Part shown: piece by piece, positions 12,021 through 19,890 of the stretch | How the letters are laid out: the number at the start of each line of letters is the position of its first letter | Position numbering within the stretch: position 1 is the stretch's first letter | Assembly: GCF_000633935.1 (NCBI RefSeq) | Contig: NZ_KK214998.1 | Span: 681,844-745,843 of the forward strand | DNA length: 64,000 nucleotides | Reading direction: 5' to 3' | Origin: Ectothiorhodospira haloalkaliphila ATCC 51935 | Lineage (GTDB): Bacteria; Pseudomonadota; Gammaproteobacteria; Ectothiorhodospirales; Ectothiorhodospiraceae | The notes under the pieces: model-generated | The model's input: only the letters and a program-made list of their open reading frames with translations | Databases searched by the model: none | What the model was told of the DNA's origin: nothing | Made by a program: the position numbers and the translations under genes

Positions 12021-13064
12021 ATGAGGCATTGTTTATCGCGACATCGATTGACGCTGGCCGGATGGCTTTGCGGGCTCCTGGTGGCGTTCCTGGGCCTTGG
12101 GGCACCGGCGGTGGCGAAGGATCAGCCTCCCATTGATGACACGCCGCGCCTGATCGGTCTGCAGCATCCCCACTGGTTCGAGCTCTCCCTGCTGGATCTG
12201 CGGGAGGATCTGGAGAGGGTGCGGGAGCAGGGCAAGCGGGCCCTGGCCGTGTACGTGGGTATGGATGACTGTCCTTATTGCGAGGCCCTGTTCGAGGTCA
12301 ATTTTGCCGAGCCGGACATCGTTGAATACACGCGGCGGCATTTCAATGTGGTGGGGCTGGATGTGCTGGGCAGCCGCGAGATGACCACGCTTGAGGGTGA
12401 GTCCATGACGGAGCGGGAGTTCGCCGTGGGCAAGGGGCTGAATTTCACGCCTGCCTTCATCTTCTATGAGCCGGACGGCACACCGGTGTTTCGTCTGCGC
12501 GGGTATCACTCACCTTATCGTTTCCGCGCCGCGCTGGAATACGTGGCCGATGGTCACTACGAGAACGAGACCTTCCGCGAGTATCTGGCTCGCGCGGATC
12601 CACCGCCAAGATTCGATCCGGATGATCTGAATCACCAGGATTTCTTTGCCCCCAAGCCCTTCGCCCTGGATCGCTCACGCATCCCAGCCGACCGCCCGCT
12701 GGCGGTGTTTTTCGAGCAGGGGGAGTGTCACGCCTGCGACATTCTGCATACCGAGCCGCTGGGCGACGAGCAGGTGCTGGAGTTGCTGGATCTGTTCGAG
12801 GTGGTGCAACTGGATATGTGGTCGGAGGAAACGCCGGTACGCACGCCGGACGGCCGTTCCATGACGGCCCGCGCCTGGGCGGAGGATCTGGGCCTGTTCT
12901 ACGCACCCACGCTGATCTTCTTTGACGAGGCGGGTGAGGAGATCATCCGCATCGATTCGGTGGTGCGGCTGCACCGGCTGCGTTCGGTGCTGGAATACGT
13001 GCTCACCCGGGGGTACGAGGACTATCCCACCTACCAGCGCTGGCGGATGGAACAGGGCGGCTGA
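12021..13064 (+). CDS. Periplasmic protein with two thioredoxin-like domains
   Basis: A 347-residue exported protein. A hydrophobic signal segment fills residues 10-31, with probable cleavage after APAVA. Two thioredoxin-fold units follow, each with a CxxC site: CPYC at 84-87 (in DDCPYCEALF) and CHAC at 236-239 (in GECHACDILH). Each is followed by a FTPAFIFYEPDG or YAPTLIFFDEAG block with the cis-proline, and a repeated RFRAALEYV / RLRSVLEYV helix, which supports internal duplication. A role as periplasmic dithiol reductase, of SoxW or cytochrome-maturation type, is plausible but not proven. Start set by AAGGAG before ATG. Confidence 0.8.
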   Translation: MRHCLSRHRLTLAGWLCGLLVAFLGLGAPAVAKDQPPIDDTPRLIGLQHPHWFELSLLDLREDLERVREQGKRALAVYVGMDDCPYCEALFEVNFAEPDIVEYTRRHFNVVGLDVLGSREMTTLEGESMTEREFAVGKGLNFTPAFIFYEPDGTPVFRLRGYHSPYRFRAALEYVADGHYENETFREYLARADPPPRFDPDDLNHQDFFAPKPFALDRSRIPADRPLAVFFEQGECHACDILHTEPLGDEQVLELLDLFEVVQLDMWSEETPVRTPDGRSMTARAWAEDLGLFYAPTLIFFDEAGEEIIRIDSVVRLHRLRSVLEYVLTRGYEDYPTYQRWRMEQGG

Positions 13065-13430
13065 TCAGTCGCGGTCGTCCCGGTCCACGGGGGGATCAAT
13101 GCGAGGGGGGCCTGCCCGCTTCTGGGAGACCAGTTGCGCCACCAGGTGGGCGATGCCGGTCATGAAGGCCACCATGAAGAACAGCGCCAGCATCGGGATG
13201 CCGGCGATCACGAACAAGAAACCCAGGGGCGAGACCTGGATCAGCCAGGCTCCCAGGGCAATGAGCATCCAGCGCCCGGCAAAGGTCCCGCAGTGGTCCC
13301 GGCACCAGGCTGCTCGGACCAGCCTCTCTTCGGGCGTGGCCTTGGGCATGTCCTTGAGGTGCCATGGGGCGAGCAGGTAGGCCAGCACGGTATGGTGGAC
13401 TGGCGAATTCTTTGGGTCGGTCTGATTCAT
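13065..13430 (-). CDS. Small membrane protein, function unknown
   Basis: About 121 residues from MNQTDPK; an in-frame ATG at 13472 would add 14 residues and neither start has a clear ribosome site. The N-terminal half is soluble with LAPWHLKDMPKATPEERLVRAAWCRDHCGTF. It is followed by two hydrophobic helices (about 54-73 and 75-98) and a charged tail. It abuts the thioredoxin-like gene tail to tail with no spacer. I do not recognise a family. Confidence 0.6.
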   Translation of the reverse strand: MNQTDPKNSPVHHTVLAYLLAPWHLKDMPKATPEERLVRAAWCRDHCGTFAGRWMLIALGAWLIQVSPLGFLFVIAGIPMLALFFMVAFMTGIAHLVAQLVSQKRAGPPRIDPPVDRDDRD

Positions 13431-13520
13431 GGTGCTGCTCGCAAAGGGGCCGGTGGGCAGGTCACGGGGCATTCAGGTTATCACGCGGGCCTGTTGCGAT
13501 CCGACAGGGCAGCGCTGGAA

Positions 13521-13550
13521 CGGGCGGGCCGCGTGGAGGCGGCCCGCCCG
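13521..13550. terminator. GC-rich hairpin, 12-bp perfect stem
   Basis: Arms CGGGCGGGCCGC and GCGGCCCGCCCG around a 6-nt loop, 20 nt past the stop codon of the Spy-like gene on the minus strand. There is no U-tract, so it may be a rho-linked or RNA-stabilising hairpin rather than a classical terminator. Confidence 0.55.
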
Positions 13551-13570
13551 ATGAAGCCTGGAGGTGGTGA

Positions 13571-14218
13571 CTATCGCCCCATGCCGGGCTGGTCCAGACC
13601 GCCAGCCGGGGGTGGCTCAAGGCCGCGTCCCTGTCCAGGGGGCTGTTGGTTCAGGCCTCTACCCTGGCCCGGGGGTTGGTTGAGGCCACGGCCTTGCCCC
13701 ATGCCGGGCTGGCCCATGCCGGGTTGAGGCCGGGTCCCGTCTTGATCCTGCCAGCGCGTCCACTCCCGGGCGGTGGGTGAGTTATCGAGGATGTCCCGTT
13801 GCCCGCGGTCCAGGGATCGGTACAGTGCCCGTGCGGCATTTCGAGCCTCCCGGGCCTCTTCCAGCCGCACTTGGGCCATCGAGACGCGCGTTTCCATGCG
13901 ACTCAGGAAATCCGTCTCCTGCATGGCTTCGCGGCGCTGGGATCGATCCTCAGGGGTCTGACGAGGTCCCATGTGCTGGACGAACTCGTTCCACAGGGCC
14001 CGTTGCTCATTGTCGAGATCGAGGGACGCCTCCAGTTGCTCAATACCCCGCTGCCCCGGCGCCATGCCGGGCTGCTGCATGCCCCCCTGTCCCATTCCGG
14101 CCTGAGCCAGGGTCACGGGCTCATCGGCCTGGAGCGGAGCGGCCAGGCCAGCCATCAGCACTGCCGTGGCAACGCCCACATACAGGGCCGTCGAGCGATT
14201 GTGATTCGATCGTTTCAT
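13571..14218 (-). CDS. Exported Spy/CpxP (LTXXQ)-like protein with Gly-Gln-rich tail
   Basis: About 215 residues with a signal peptide (about 10-30, cleaved near LQA|DEP). The helical centre, with LDLDNEQRALWNEFVQHM and many charged residues, resembles the LTXXQ motif of Spy/CpxP periplasmic chaperones. The tail is low complexity: three copies of a GQGRGLNQ/E-type unit separated by PP and flanked by QPGMGQ repeats. Two adjacent ATGs are possible; the inner one has GGAGG at 7 nt. A periplasmic chaperone or metal and envelope stress function is inferred. It may be cotranscribed with the TelA gene 90 nt upstream. Confidence 0.65.
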   Translation of the reverse strand: MKRSNHNRSTALYVGVATAVLMAGLAAPLQADEPVTLAQAGMGQGGMQQPGMAPGQRGIEQLEASLDLDNEQRALWNEFVQHMGPRQTPEDRSQRREAMQETDFLSRMETRVSMAQVRLEEAREARNAARALYRSLDRGQRDILDNSPTAREWTRWQDQDGTRPQPGMGQPGMGQGRGLNQPPGQGRGLNQQPPGQGRGLEPPPAGGLDQPGMGR

Positions 14219-14308
14219 CATGCAACCTCCGAGAAAAGATCTTGAAAAGGGCCGCTCCCACCGGGACACGCCTTTGCACCATGGCCTTTGCCCCGACACG
14301 GGTCAACC

Positions 14309-15493
14309 TCAAATGGCCTGGTCCACCCGTGCGGAATCGCCCTTGTCCATGCGCTCGATGGCCTCGTTGCCCTGCTGGGCCAGGGCATCCAGGCGATCGA
14401 TCTGCGCATCCAGCTTGGGCAGGGCCTCCTGACGGTAACGGGATACCTCATCGATGGCCCCCACCACGTCCTCGAAGGCTTCCTCCAGCTTTTCCATGTC
14501 CAGCATGGTCGAGGCGGCCCGGTTCTGGATTTCCACCCCCTGGGTGCGCAGTGCGTGGGCCGTGCCGGCAATCATGTCCGAAGTGGTGGTGTTGATGGCC
14601 TCCACCCGGTCCAGTACTAGGCGCTGGTTGGCCAGGGCCATGGCCACGGTGACGGCCACATTCAAGGCGGACACGGTGACGTTGATGGCCCGGTCCACGC
14701 CGCGCATCAGCTCCCGGTTATTGCGGATCACCACCTCAAGAGACAGGATGCCCTGCTGGCTCACCGCCAGTTGCTGCTGCAGATCCACCACCCGCTGGCG
14801 CAGCGGGAAGAGCAGTTCTTCGTCCACAAACCGCTTGCGACCGTCATCCTCCGGAAGTTGCCGGGATTTTTCGCTGAGACGCCGATCAATCAGGCGCCCC
14901 AGGGCGATCTGTCGCTTGAGCTGCTCCAGGCTCTCGCGCAAGGATTTCTGGTCGTCGCTGAGGGTGAGGTTGTCCCGGTGAAGCATGTCCTTGCCTGATT
15001 CCAGATCCTTGATGATGGCATCCAGCGCCTCCTGGGCCGTCTCGAACTTGTGGAAGTACCGCTGCAGGGGCGTGCCTACCCCTGGCAGGCGGGACAGCAT
15101 GCGTTTCAGGCCGCTGGCACCGAGATTGTGTCGGCGTGGATCCAGATCCACCATCCGGTCGCGCAGATCCAGCAGCGACTTGGCCACCGGACCACCCTCG
15201 TCGCCCTGATGGGCCAGTTTGCGGATGGGGGCCTGCAGCATCTGGCTGCGATGGGCCGCCTGGCGCTGGATATTCAGCCCCATCTCATCCACCGCCTGAC
15301 GGTGGCGATGGTCTGGTGTTTCCTTCGGTTCGCCTCCCAGCACCTGATCGAGGAAACGGTCCGCCAGGGCATTCAGTTCCGGATCATCCGTCACCGTTTC
15401 CGGATCGCTCTCCTTTTTCACCTGGGACTCGATCTCCTCGGTGGTGGGCAGCGAGAGATTCAAAGGGTCGGAATCATGGCGGCTGACGTTCAT
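14309..15493 (-). CDS. TelA/KlaA family protein (toxic anion resistance)
   Basis: A 394-residue largely helical cytoplasmic protein of the TelA family, named for plasmid tellurite resistance but of unknown biochemical role. Recognisable blocks are LNALADRFLDQVLG, GVGTPLQRYFHKFE, LHRDNLTLSDDQKSL, VDLQQQLAVSQQGILSLEVVIRNNREL and ALANQRLVLDRVEAIN. It lies 64 nt downstream of a membrane coiled-coil gene, an arrangement that recalls xpaC-telA pairs in other bacteria. Function in envelope stress or anion tolerance is an inference from family naming. Confidence 0.88.
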   Translation of the reverse strand: MNVSRHDSDPLNLSLPTTEEIESQVKKESDPETVTDDPELNALADRFLDQVLGGEPKETPDHRHRQAVDEMGLNIQRQAAHRSQMLQAPIRKLAHQGDEGGPVAKSLLDLRDRMVDLDPRRHNLGASGLKRMLSRLPGVGTPLQRYFHKFETAQEALDAIIKDLESGKDMLHRDNLTLSDDQKSLRESLEQLKRQIALGRLIDRRLSEKSRQLPEDDGRKRFVDEELLFPLRQRVVDLQQQLAVSQQGILSLEVVIRNNRELMRGVDRAINVTVSALNVAVTVAMALANQRLVLDRVEAINTTTSDMIAGTAHALRTQGVEIQNRAASTMLDMEKLEEAFEDVVGAIDEVSRYRQEALPKLDAQIDRLDALAQQGNEAIERMDKGDSARVDQAI

Positions 15494-15557
15494 CTCGGGC
15501 CTCGGCTAGGGACTGCGGCGTGAATGCCCATGATACGCATGCGGCAGCCCGGGTTCA

Positions 15558-16496
15558 CTAACCCTTGCGACCGTAGTGGTGGGCCTTTTCCACGAATTGG
15601 CGCAGATCCTCCATGGCCTGTTCGGCGGCCACCGAGGCGCGGGGGCGGTCGGTGTTGACGGCGGACACAGCCACGGCGGCATCGTCCAGGGCGGTGATGG
15701 CGGCCTCGTTGCGGGCACCCAGGTCGCGCAGGCGGGTTTCGGTTTCCTGCACCAGTTCCAGGCGTCGCTCCAGGGCGCGCCGTTCCTCGTCGCTCATATG
15801 GGACTCCCGATCCAGGCGGCCCCGTACATGATTCACGTCCACCCCTCGTACGCCGCGTGCCACCGAGGCCATGGTGTTCAGGTTGTCCACTGCGGTCCAG
15901 GAGACTTCCCGGACCAGCTTGAGGGAGCGTTCGAAGGTCAGTTCACGTTCGTCGAACTTGCCCTCAAGCACCTCGTTCACGTGGGCGTAGCGGGTATAGA
16001 TGCGATCCACCTGGCTGGCCAGATCCGGCCGCCGCGCCTTCAGCAGAGCGCCCTTGGTGTCGCACAGGGCTCGCACCAGTTCATCGGCACCCACCGGCGG
16101 TTGCTCCGGATCCAGAATGGCCAACCCGGCTTCCCTTGCCTTGTGTTCCAATGCCGCCCGCTCCCGCTGCGCCGCCGCCTCCTGCTCGGCCTCCTGACGT
16201 CGCTCGGCGCGTCGCCGAAGCCACCCACGCCAGGACCGCTCCGCCGGGATGGCCACGAAGATGGCCAGCAGCCCCGCCACCCAGCCACCCAGGGTGGGAC
16301 CAAAGCCGCCAAACAGGGAAGTGACCCAGAGGATGAAGGCGATGAAGGGGAGGATGAGCCAGTAGCGCAGCATCACATGCCAGCGGGTGGGGTTCTCCAG
16401 AGGCACGGCCATGCGTGGCTCGATCAACCCAATGATCAGCCAAGGCAGGCAGGAGATGAACAGCCCGTAGGCAAAACCTTGCAGGAATCCCAGCAT
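15558..16496 (-). CDS. Membrane-anchored coiled-coil protein, partner of TelA
   Basis: A 312-residue protein with three hydrophobic N-terminal helices (about 5-25, 43-63 and 66-84). A long basic and Glu/Gln-rich coiled coil follows (about 88-130), then a helical cytoplasmic domain with YTRYAHVNEVLEGKFDE and SWTAVDNLNTMASVARGVRG. The order membrane protein then TelA matches XpaC-TelA pairs, so an XpaC-like role is suggested; I cannot confirm the family from memory of the sequence. No strong ribosome site before the ATG. Confidence 0.65.
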   Translation of the reverse strand: MLGFLQGFAYGLFISCLPWLIIGLIEPRMAVPLENPTRWHVMLRYWLILPFIAFILWVTSLFGGFGPTLGGWVAGLLAIFVAIPAERSWRGWLRRRAERRQEAEQEAAAQRERAALEHKAREAGLAILDPEQPPVGADELVRALCDTKGALLKARRPDLASQVDRIYTRYAHVNEVLEGKFDERELTFERSLKLVREVSWTAVDNLNTMASVARGVRGVDVNHVRGRLDRESHMSDEERRALERRLELVQETETRLRDLGARNEAAITALDDAAVAVSAVNTDRPRASVAAEQAMEDLRQFVEKAHHYGRKG

Positions 16497-16569
16497 GGGG
16501 TCAGTCTACTATTTCCAGCAGCCAAAACGGAGTCCCTGAACGGAAGCCGGACCCGCTGGAACATCCCGC

Positions 16570-16658
16570 GTGGGACCGGCCCCCGGCCGCGAAGCCCATG
16601 TCGGGGATGACTCCTGTGGTGATCCCGGGCCCCCATTCGCGGGCAGGCCCGCTCCCAC
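16570..16658. repeat. BIME/REP-like palindromic pair
   Basis: A GTGGGACCGGCCCCCGGCCG... unit ending in CGCGAAG and an inverted unit ending GGCCCGCTCCCAC, separated by about 40 nt. Similar pairs occur at 23331, 41024, 52031 and 58751. It occupies the first part of the 480-nt gap 16497-16977, in which I see no gene. Confidence 0.75.
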
Positions 16659-16730
16659 AAAAAAATCACCACCAACCACTGGGAGTTTCTGCCTCTTTTT
16701 TCTTTTTTCCAAGAGCCACCTGAGTGTCCG

Positions 16731-16846
16731 GGCCTCGGCGGGGTGGCATGTCTGGGAGCGGGTGTTCGCCGCATGGATGCGGCGGTCAAGCCTACAGGGA
16801 GGTATTCACGGCGTCCCGCGGACAGGCATGCCACCCCGCCGAGGCC
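16731..16846. repeat. Long-stem hairpin element, copy 1
   Basis: A 24-nt left arm (16731-16754) pairs with a 24-nt right arm (16823-16846) with a single G-T position. The 68-nt interior is nearly identical to that of the copy at 23388. The arms differ from copy 2 at several positions, yet each still matches its own opposite arm. No protein is likely, although a short frame beginning MDAAVKPT crosses it. Confidence 0.8.
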
Positions 16847-16977
16847 TTGCCCGGATGCTGAACCCAGGGAAGAGGCGAAAAGGGGTCTGTCCCCGTTTTG
16901 AGTTTTGTTAGACTCGGGTGGGGAAGAGCCATGCCCGGGGCATTCTCGCGCCGGGTTCACGCAACAGGAGGGAATCC

Positions 16978-17457
16978 ATGGGTTTTGCACTGTCCGACAT
17001 GCAACTGACCAGCCCCGCCTTTTCCCAGGGCGGCGCCATCCCCAGCCGGCATACCGGGGAGGGCGAGGATGTCTCGCCGGCGCTGGCCTGGAGTGGTGCT
17101 CCTCAGGGCACCAAGGCCTTTGCCGTCATCTGCCACGACCCCGATGCACCACTGATTTCTCCGGGTGGTACCTACGGCTTCGTCCACTGGGTGCTCTACA
17201 ACATCCCAGGATCAGTGGCCCGATTGCCCGAGGGGGTGGAGGAATACACCAGCGGCGCCACCGATTTCGGCCGTACCGGCTATGGGGGCCCCATGCCGCC
17301 CGAGGGGCACGGCGTGCATCAGTATTACTTCTGGGTGCTGGCGCTGGATCGGGAAATGGATCTGCCGGAGGGACTCACCCTGTGGCAGTTGCTGGAGAAG
17401 ATCGAGCCGGCCGTGATCGGCATGAATCGGCTGGTGGGGACGTATCAGCGCGGCTGA
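16978..17457 (+). CDS. YbhB/YbcL-type PEBP family protein
   Basis: A 159-residue phosphatidylethanolamine-binding-protein fold, the Raf-kinase-inhibitor-like bacterial family (YbhB/YbcL). Signatures are the ligand-pocket block CHDPDAP, FVHWVLYNIPGS, GRTGYGGPMPPEGHGVHQYYF and the C-terminal LDREMDLPEGLTLWQLLEKIE. No signal peptide. Physiological role in bacteria is not settled. Start supported by AGGAGG 6 nt upstream. It is a single gene, closed by a bidirectional terminator 50 nt downstream. Confidence 0.93.
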   Translation: MGFALSDMQLTSPAFSQGGAIPSRHTGEGEDVSPALAWSGAPQGTKAFAVICHDPDAPLISPGGTYGFVHWVLYNIPGSVARLPEGVEEYTSGATDFGRTGYGGPMPPEGHGVHQYYFWVLALDREMDLPEGLTLWQLLEKIEPAVIGMNRLVGTYQRG

Positions 17458-17501
17458 CCCCATCGCCTGCATTGGCATTTTCAAGCGCCAGGGATTGCCA
17501 C

Positions 17502-17538
17502 AAAAAAGGCCACCCCGGTTACGACCGGGGTGGCCTTT
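17502..17538. terminator. Bidirectional intrinsic terminator
   Basis: Stem GGCCACCCCGGT / ACCGGGGTGGCC (17508-17519 and 17524-17535) with a 4-nt loop, six A on the left and three T on the right. It ends the PEBP gene on + and serves the convergent DsrE-like gene on -. Confidence 0.9.
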
Positions 17539-17560
17539 GAGGCGGGTCCGACCTGTCGCC

Positions 17561-17989
17561 TTAGAATGTCATGAAGCGGGCGTCATCAAACATCAGTTCG
17601 CCCATTTGCGGCGGGGTGGCCACGCCAACACCGTCGATCAGGTCATCCTTGGTGTAGTCACTGTTGGGAAGGAACAGGGCGCAGACCTGCACGCTGGCAG
17701 CGCCACGCATGACGTTCTGCATGATCTGCTGGGGAGTGGCGTCGGCGCCCTTCATGGTGGGGCCTTCGTAGGAACGGGTGGCCAGTTCGCCGCCCTTGTC
17801 GCACAGCAGTACATGCAGTTCGGCACCGCGCTCTACAAGCTGCCCGGACAGGATCATGGCCATTGCCTGGGTCTGAGGCTGGTCGGTGGTGACGGTGACC
17901 ACCACGCGGTTGCTGTCAGCCGCGGCAGCCAGAGGAATCATGGCCAACAGCAGGGCCAGGGAAATGATGCCGGTCTTGAGATGCTTCAT
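17561..17989 (-). CDS. Exported DsrE-like protein
   Basis: About 142 residues: a signal peptide (MKHLKTGIISLALLLAMIPLAAAA) and a small alpha/beta domain whose VVVTVTTDQPQTQAMAMILSGQLVERGAELHVLLCDKGGEL resembles DsrE/DsrF proteins. Cysteines occur in LLCDKG and VQVCALF. DsrE-like periplasmic proteins are often linked to sulphur handling; here there is no sulphur gene next door, so the role is open. Start at ATG 17989 with AGGAG 11 nt upstream; a TTG three codons earlier is possible. Confidence 0.65.
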   Translation of the reverse strand: MKHLKTGIISLALLLAMIPLAAAADSNRVVVTVTTDQPQTQAMAMILSGQLVERGAELHVLLCDKGGELATRSYEGPTMKGADATPQQIMQNVMRGAASVQVCALFLPNSDYTKDDLIDGVGVATPPQMGELMFDDARFMTF

Positions 17990-18114
17990 GGTCAGCAATA
18001 CTCCTGTTTGCGAATGACGATGAACACCATATCATCAAATTCTAATGTTTGTCTCCCGTTGAGCGGGATGGAATTCACAGTTCCGGCATACGCAGCCGGC
18101 GGAGCCTTGTATCC

Positions 18115-18318
18115 ATGGTCAAATTTCTCACCCTGCTGATCCTGCTGGCCTTCGCCTGGTGGCGCTTCAAGCGCTGGTGGCGAGTGCGGCAACTCAAGGC
18201 GCAGGGGCAGCCGGTGCCTGAGGAGACGGGTATCCGGCCGATCACCCTGCTCAGCATCGTCCTGCTGGGCGTCTACGGCGGCTTCCTGCTCTGGCATCTG
18301 TTCGGGCAGCCCCAATGA
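18115..18318 (+). CDS. Small two-helix membrane protein
   Basis: 67 residues from MVKFLTLLILLAFAWW: a hydrophobic N-terminal helix, a strongly basic loop (RFKRWWRVRQLKAQG), then a second helix (LLSIVLLGVYGGFLLWHLF). GGAG lies about 10 nt upstream. It is divergent from the DsrE-like gene and converges on the GTPase pair with a 15-nt gap. I do not recognise a family. Confidence 0.6.
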   Translation: MVKFLTLLILLAFAWWRFKRWWRVRQLKAQGQPVPEETGIRPITLLSIVLLGVYGGFLLWHLFGQPQ

Positions 18319-18333
18319 GGTTATGACGGGACA

Positions 18334-19890
18334 TCAGCGCGAGCGCATCCAGCGCCGTGTGACCTCGGCCCCGGCGCGAGCCGTCTGCTTCAGCACCCTT
18401 TTCCATTCCCCCGGCGAGGCCTTGAGCAGGATGCGCATGGCACGGCCCCGCTGCGCCCGATCCAGCTGGCCATTGACCCGGTCCCATATGGCGTCGACGT
18501 TGTAGGCCTTCTCCCGGGTATCCAGCCGAGCCGGAATGGTGGATTCCACGGACACGCCCAGATCAGTGGAAATCACCTCCATGGCGCGGCGTATTGCCTG
18601 CGCCTTGGGGCGCGTGGGAGCCTGCAGCTCATAGGGAGGCTCCCACTCCCGCGGCGGCGACAGGCGATCCACGTGGCTCAGGATGACCAGGATCGGGGGC
18701 AGGATGCGGCGCGGGTCGGCGGCAAAGCGCTGTCGCAGGTGCTCCAGTGCCCGTCCATCCAGGGCCCGATCGGCCCGGTGGGCATCCACCACCCAGAGGA
18801 TGCAGTCGCTCTCGCAGAGTGTGTCCACCAGGGCATCAATGCCCTCCCTGTCCTTGAGTCCCGGGGTGTCCACGAGCACCGCCTCGGGCAGACCATCACG
18901 CTCCAGCAGATAGCCGTTGGCCTCATGAGTGCTGGGGAGTACATCCACACCGGCAGCCACCCGGTCAAGCAGACAATTGACCAGGCTGGATTTACCTGCG
19001 TTGGCCTGACCGGCCACCATGATGCGGATGGGCCCCCCCTGGTCCGCCAGAGCCACGCCCGGCCCCATGGCCTGCATGGCCGCGGCTTCGTCCAGTTGTT
19101 CGGTATCGATGCGCAGCCGCCCGGAATACAGTTCAATGGCGGCGCGGCCCACTTCCTCCACCCAGATGCGGGCACCGCGCCGTCGCAGATAATCCCCGGC
19201 CTCACCCATCATCATGGACACCATGCGTTCCCGGGCCTCGGCCATCACGGCGCCCAGGGGATTGACCAGTCGGGCCGCCCGGTACACCCGCGTGGCACCG
19301 CGAAACCAGCGCATGCTGGTGCTGGCAGCCGGCTGAAAGTCCCACAATCGCATCAACTGACTGGCGCGGATCATGTGGGAGCCAGGCACCTTGTCCAGCA
19401 TCACCCGGCGCAGGCGCACGCTCACCCGCTCGGTGAGCAACAGCGCCTCGGGTACGGTGAAACGCCACATGGGGTGGCGTTCCTCCGGGTGATAGTGGCG
19501 GGCCACCTGCTCGATGGTTTGCCGGCCGGCCAGCAACAGCAGGCGGTAATCGCCGACGATATGGGGGTCTGAGTCGGCCGCGATCTGTTGCACGCTTTGC
19601 CAGGCGGCCATGTCCCGGGGGGACCAGTCCGCATCCGGTGCCGAGACCGCGCCCTGATCCTTGTCATCGCTGATGGCATCCACGCGCTCGGCCCGCCGTT
19701 GCAGCCACAGGGACAAGGTGTATCCGACCAGTCCCAGCCCGGTGGCGATGCCCAGCCAGATCAGGAGCCAGCCCTGCTGCCACAGCCAGAAGGCCCCCAG
19801 GGGGATCAGGATCAGAAAGGGCAGGGTGGCGGCGGCAAAGGCTGCGGCCAGGGCGCCCCAACGGGTCCAGAGCGTGCCGGGCCGGGTCAT
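18334..19890 (-). CDS. Membrane-anchored GTPase, second gene of a pair
   Basis: 518 residues. Two hydrophobic helices near the N terminus (about 12-35 and 38-60), a 200-residue helical region, then a TRAFAC-class G domain: G1 GQANAGKSS near 293, G3 DTPG near 338, G4-like SHVD near 403. The C terminus is basic. It begins inside the stop codon of the upstream GTPase gene (ATGA overlap at 19887-19890), so the two are translationally coupled and probably act together at the membrane. Exact family not named with confidence; it resembles the YcjX/YcjF-associated and dynamin-like GTPases only in layout. Confidence 0.75.
   Translation of the reverse strand: MTRPGTLWTRWGALAAAFAAATLPFLILIPLGAFWLWQQGWLLIWLGIATGLGLVGYTLSLWLQRRAERVDAISDDKDQGAVSAPDADWSPRDMAAWQSVQQIAADSDPHIVGDYRLLLLAGRQTIEQVARHYHPEERHPMWRFTVPEALLLTERVSVRLRRVMLDKVPGSHMIRASQLMRLWDFQPAASTSMRWFRGATRVYRAARLVNPLGAVMAEARERMVSMMMGEAGDYLRRRGARIWVEEVGRAAIELYSGRLRIDTEQLDEAAAMQAMGPGVALADQGGPIRIMVAGQANAGKSSLVNCLLDRVAAGVDVLPSTHEANGYLLERDGLPEAVLVDTPGLKDREGIDALVDTLCESDCILWVVDAHRADRALDGRALEHLRQRFAADPRRILPPILVILSHVDRLSPPREWEPPYELQAPTRPKAQAIRRAMEVISTDLGVSVESTIPARLDTREKAYNVDAIWDRVNGQLDRAQRGRAMRILLKASPGEWKRVLKQTARAGAEVTRRWMRSR

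Noticed and set aside
16741-16911. Short peptides beginning MDAAVKPT or ending in GVPRTG across the hairpin elements
   Set aside because: They occur only because the conserved repeat interior is open in these frames. No ribosome site exists and the arms break codon constraint.
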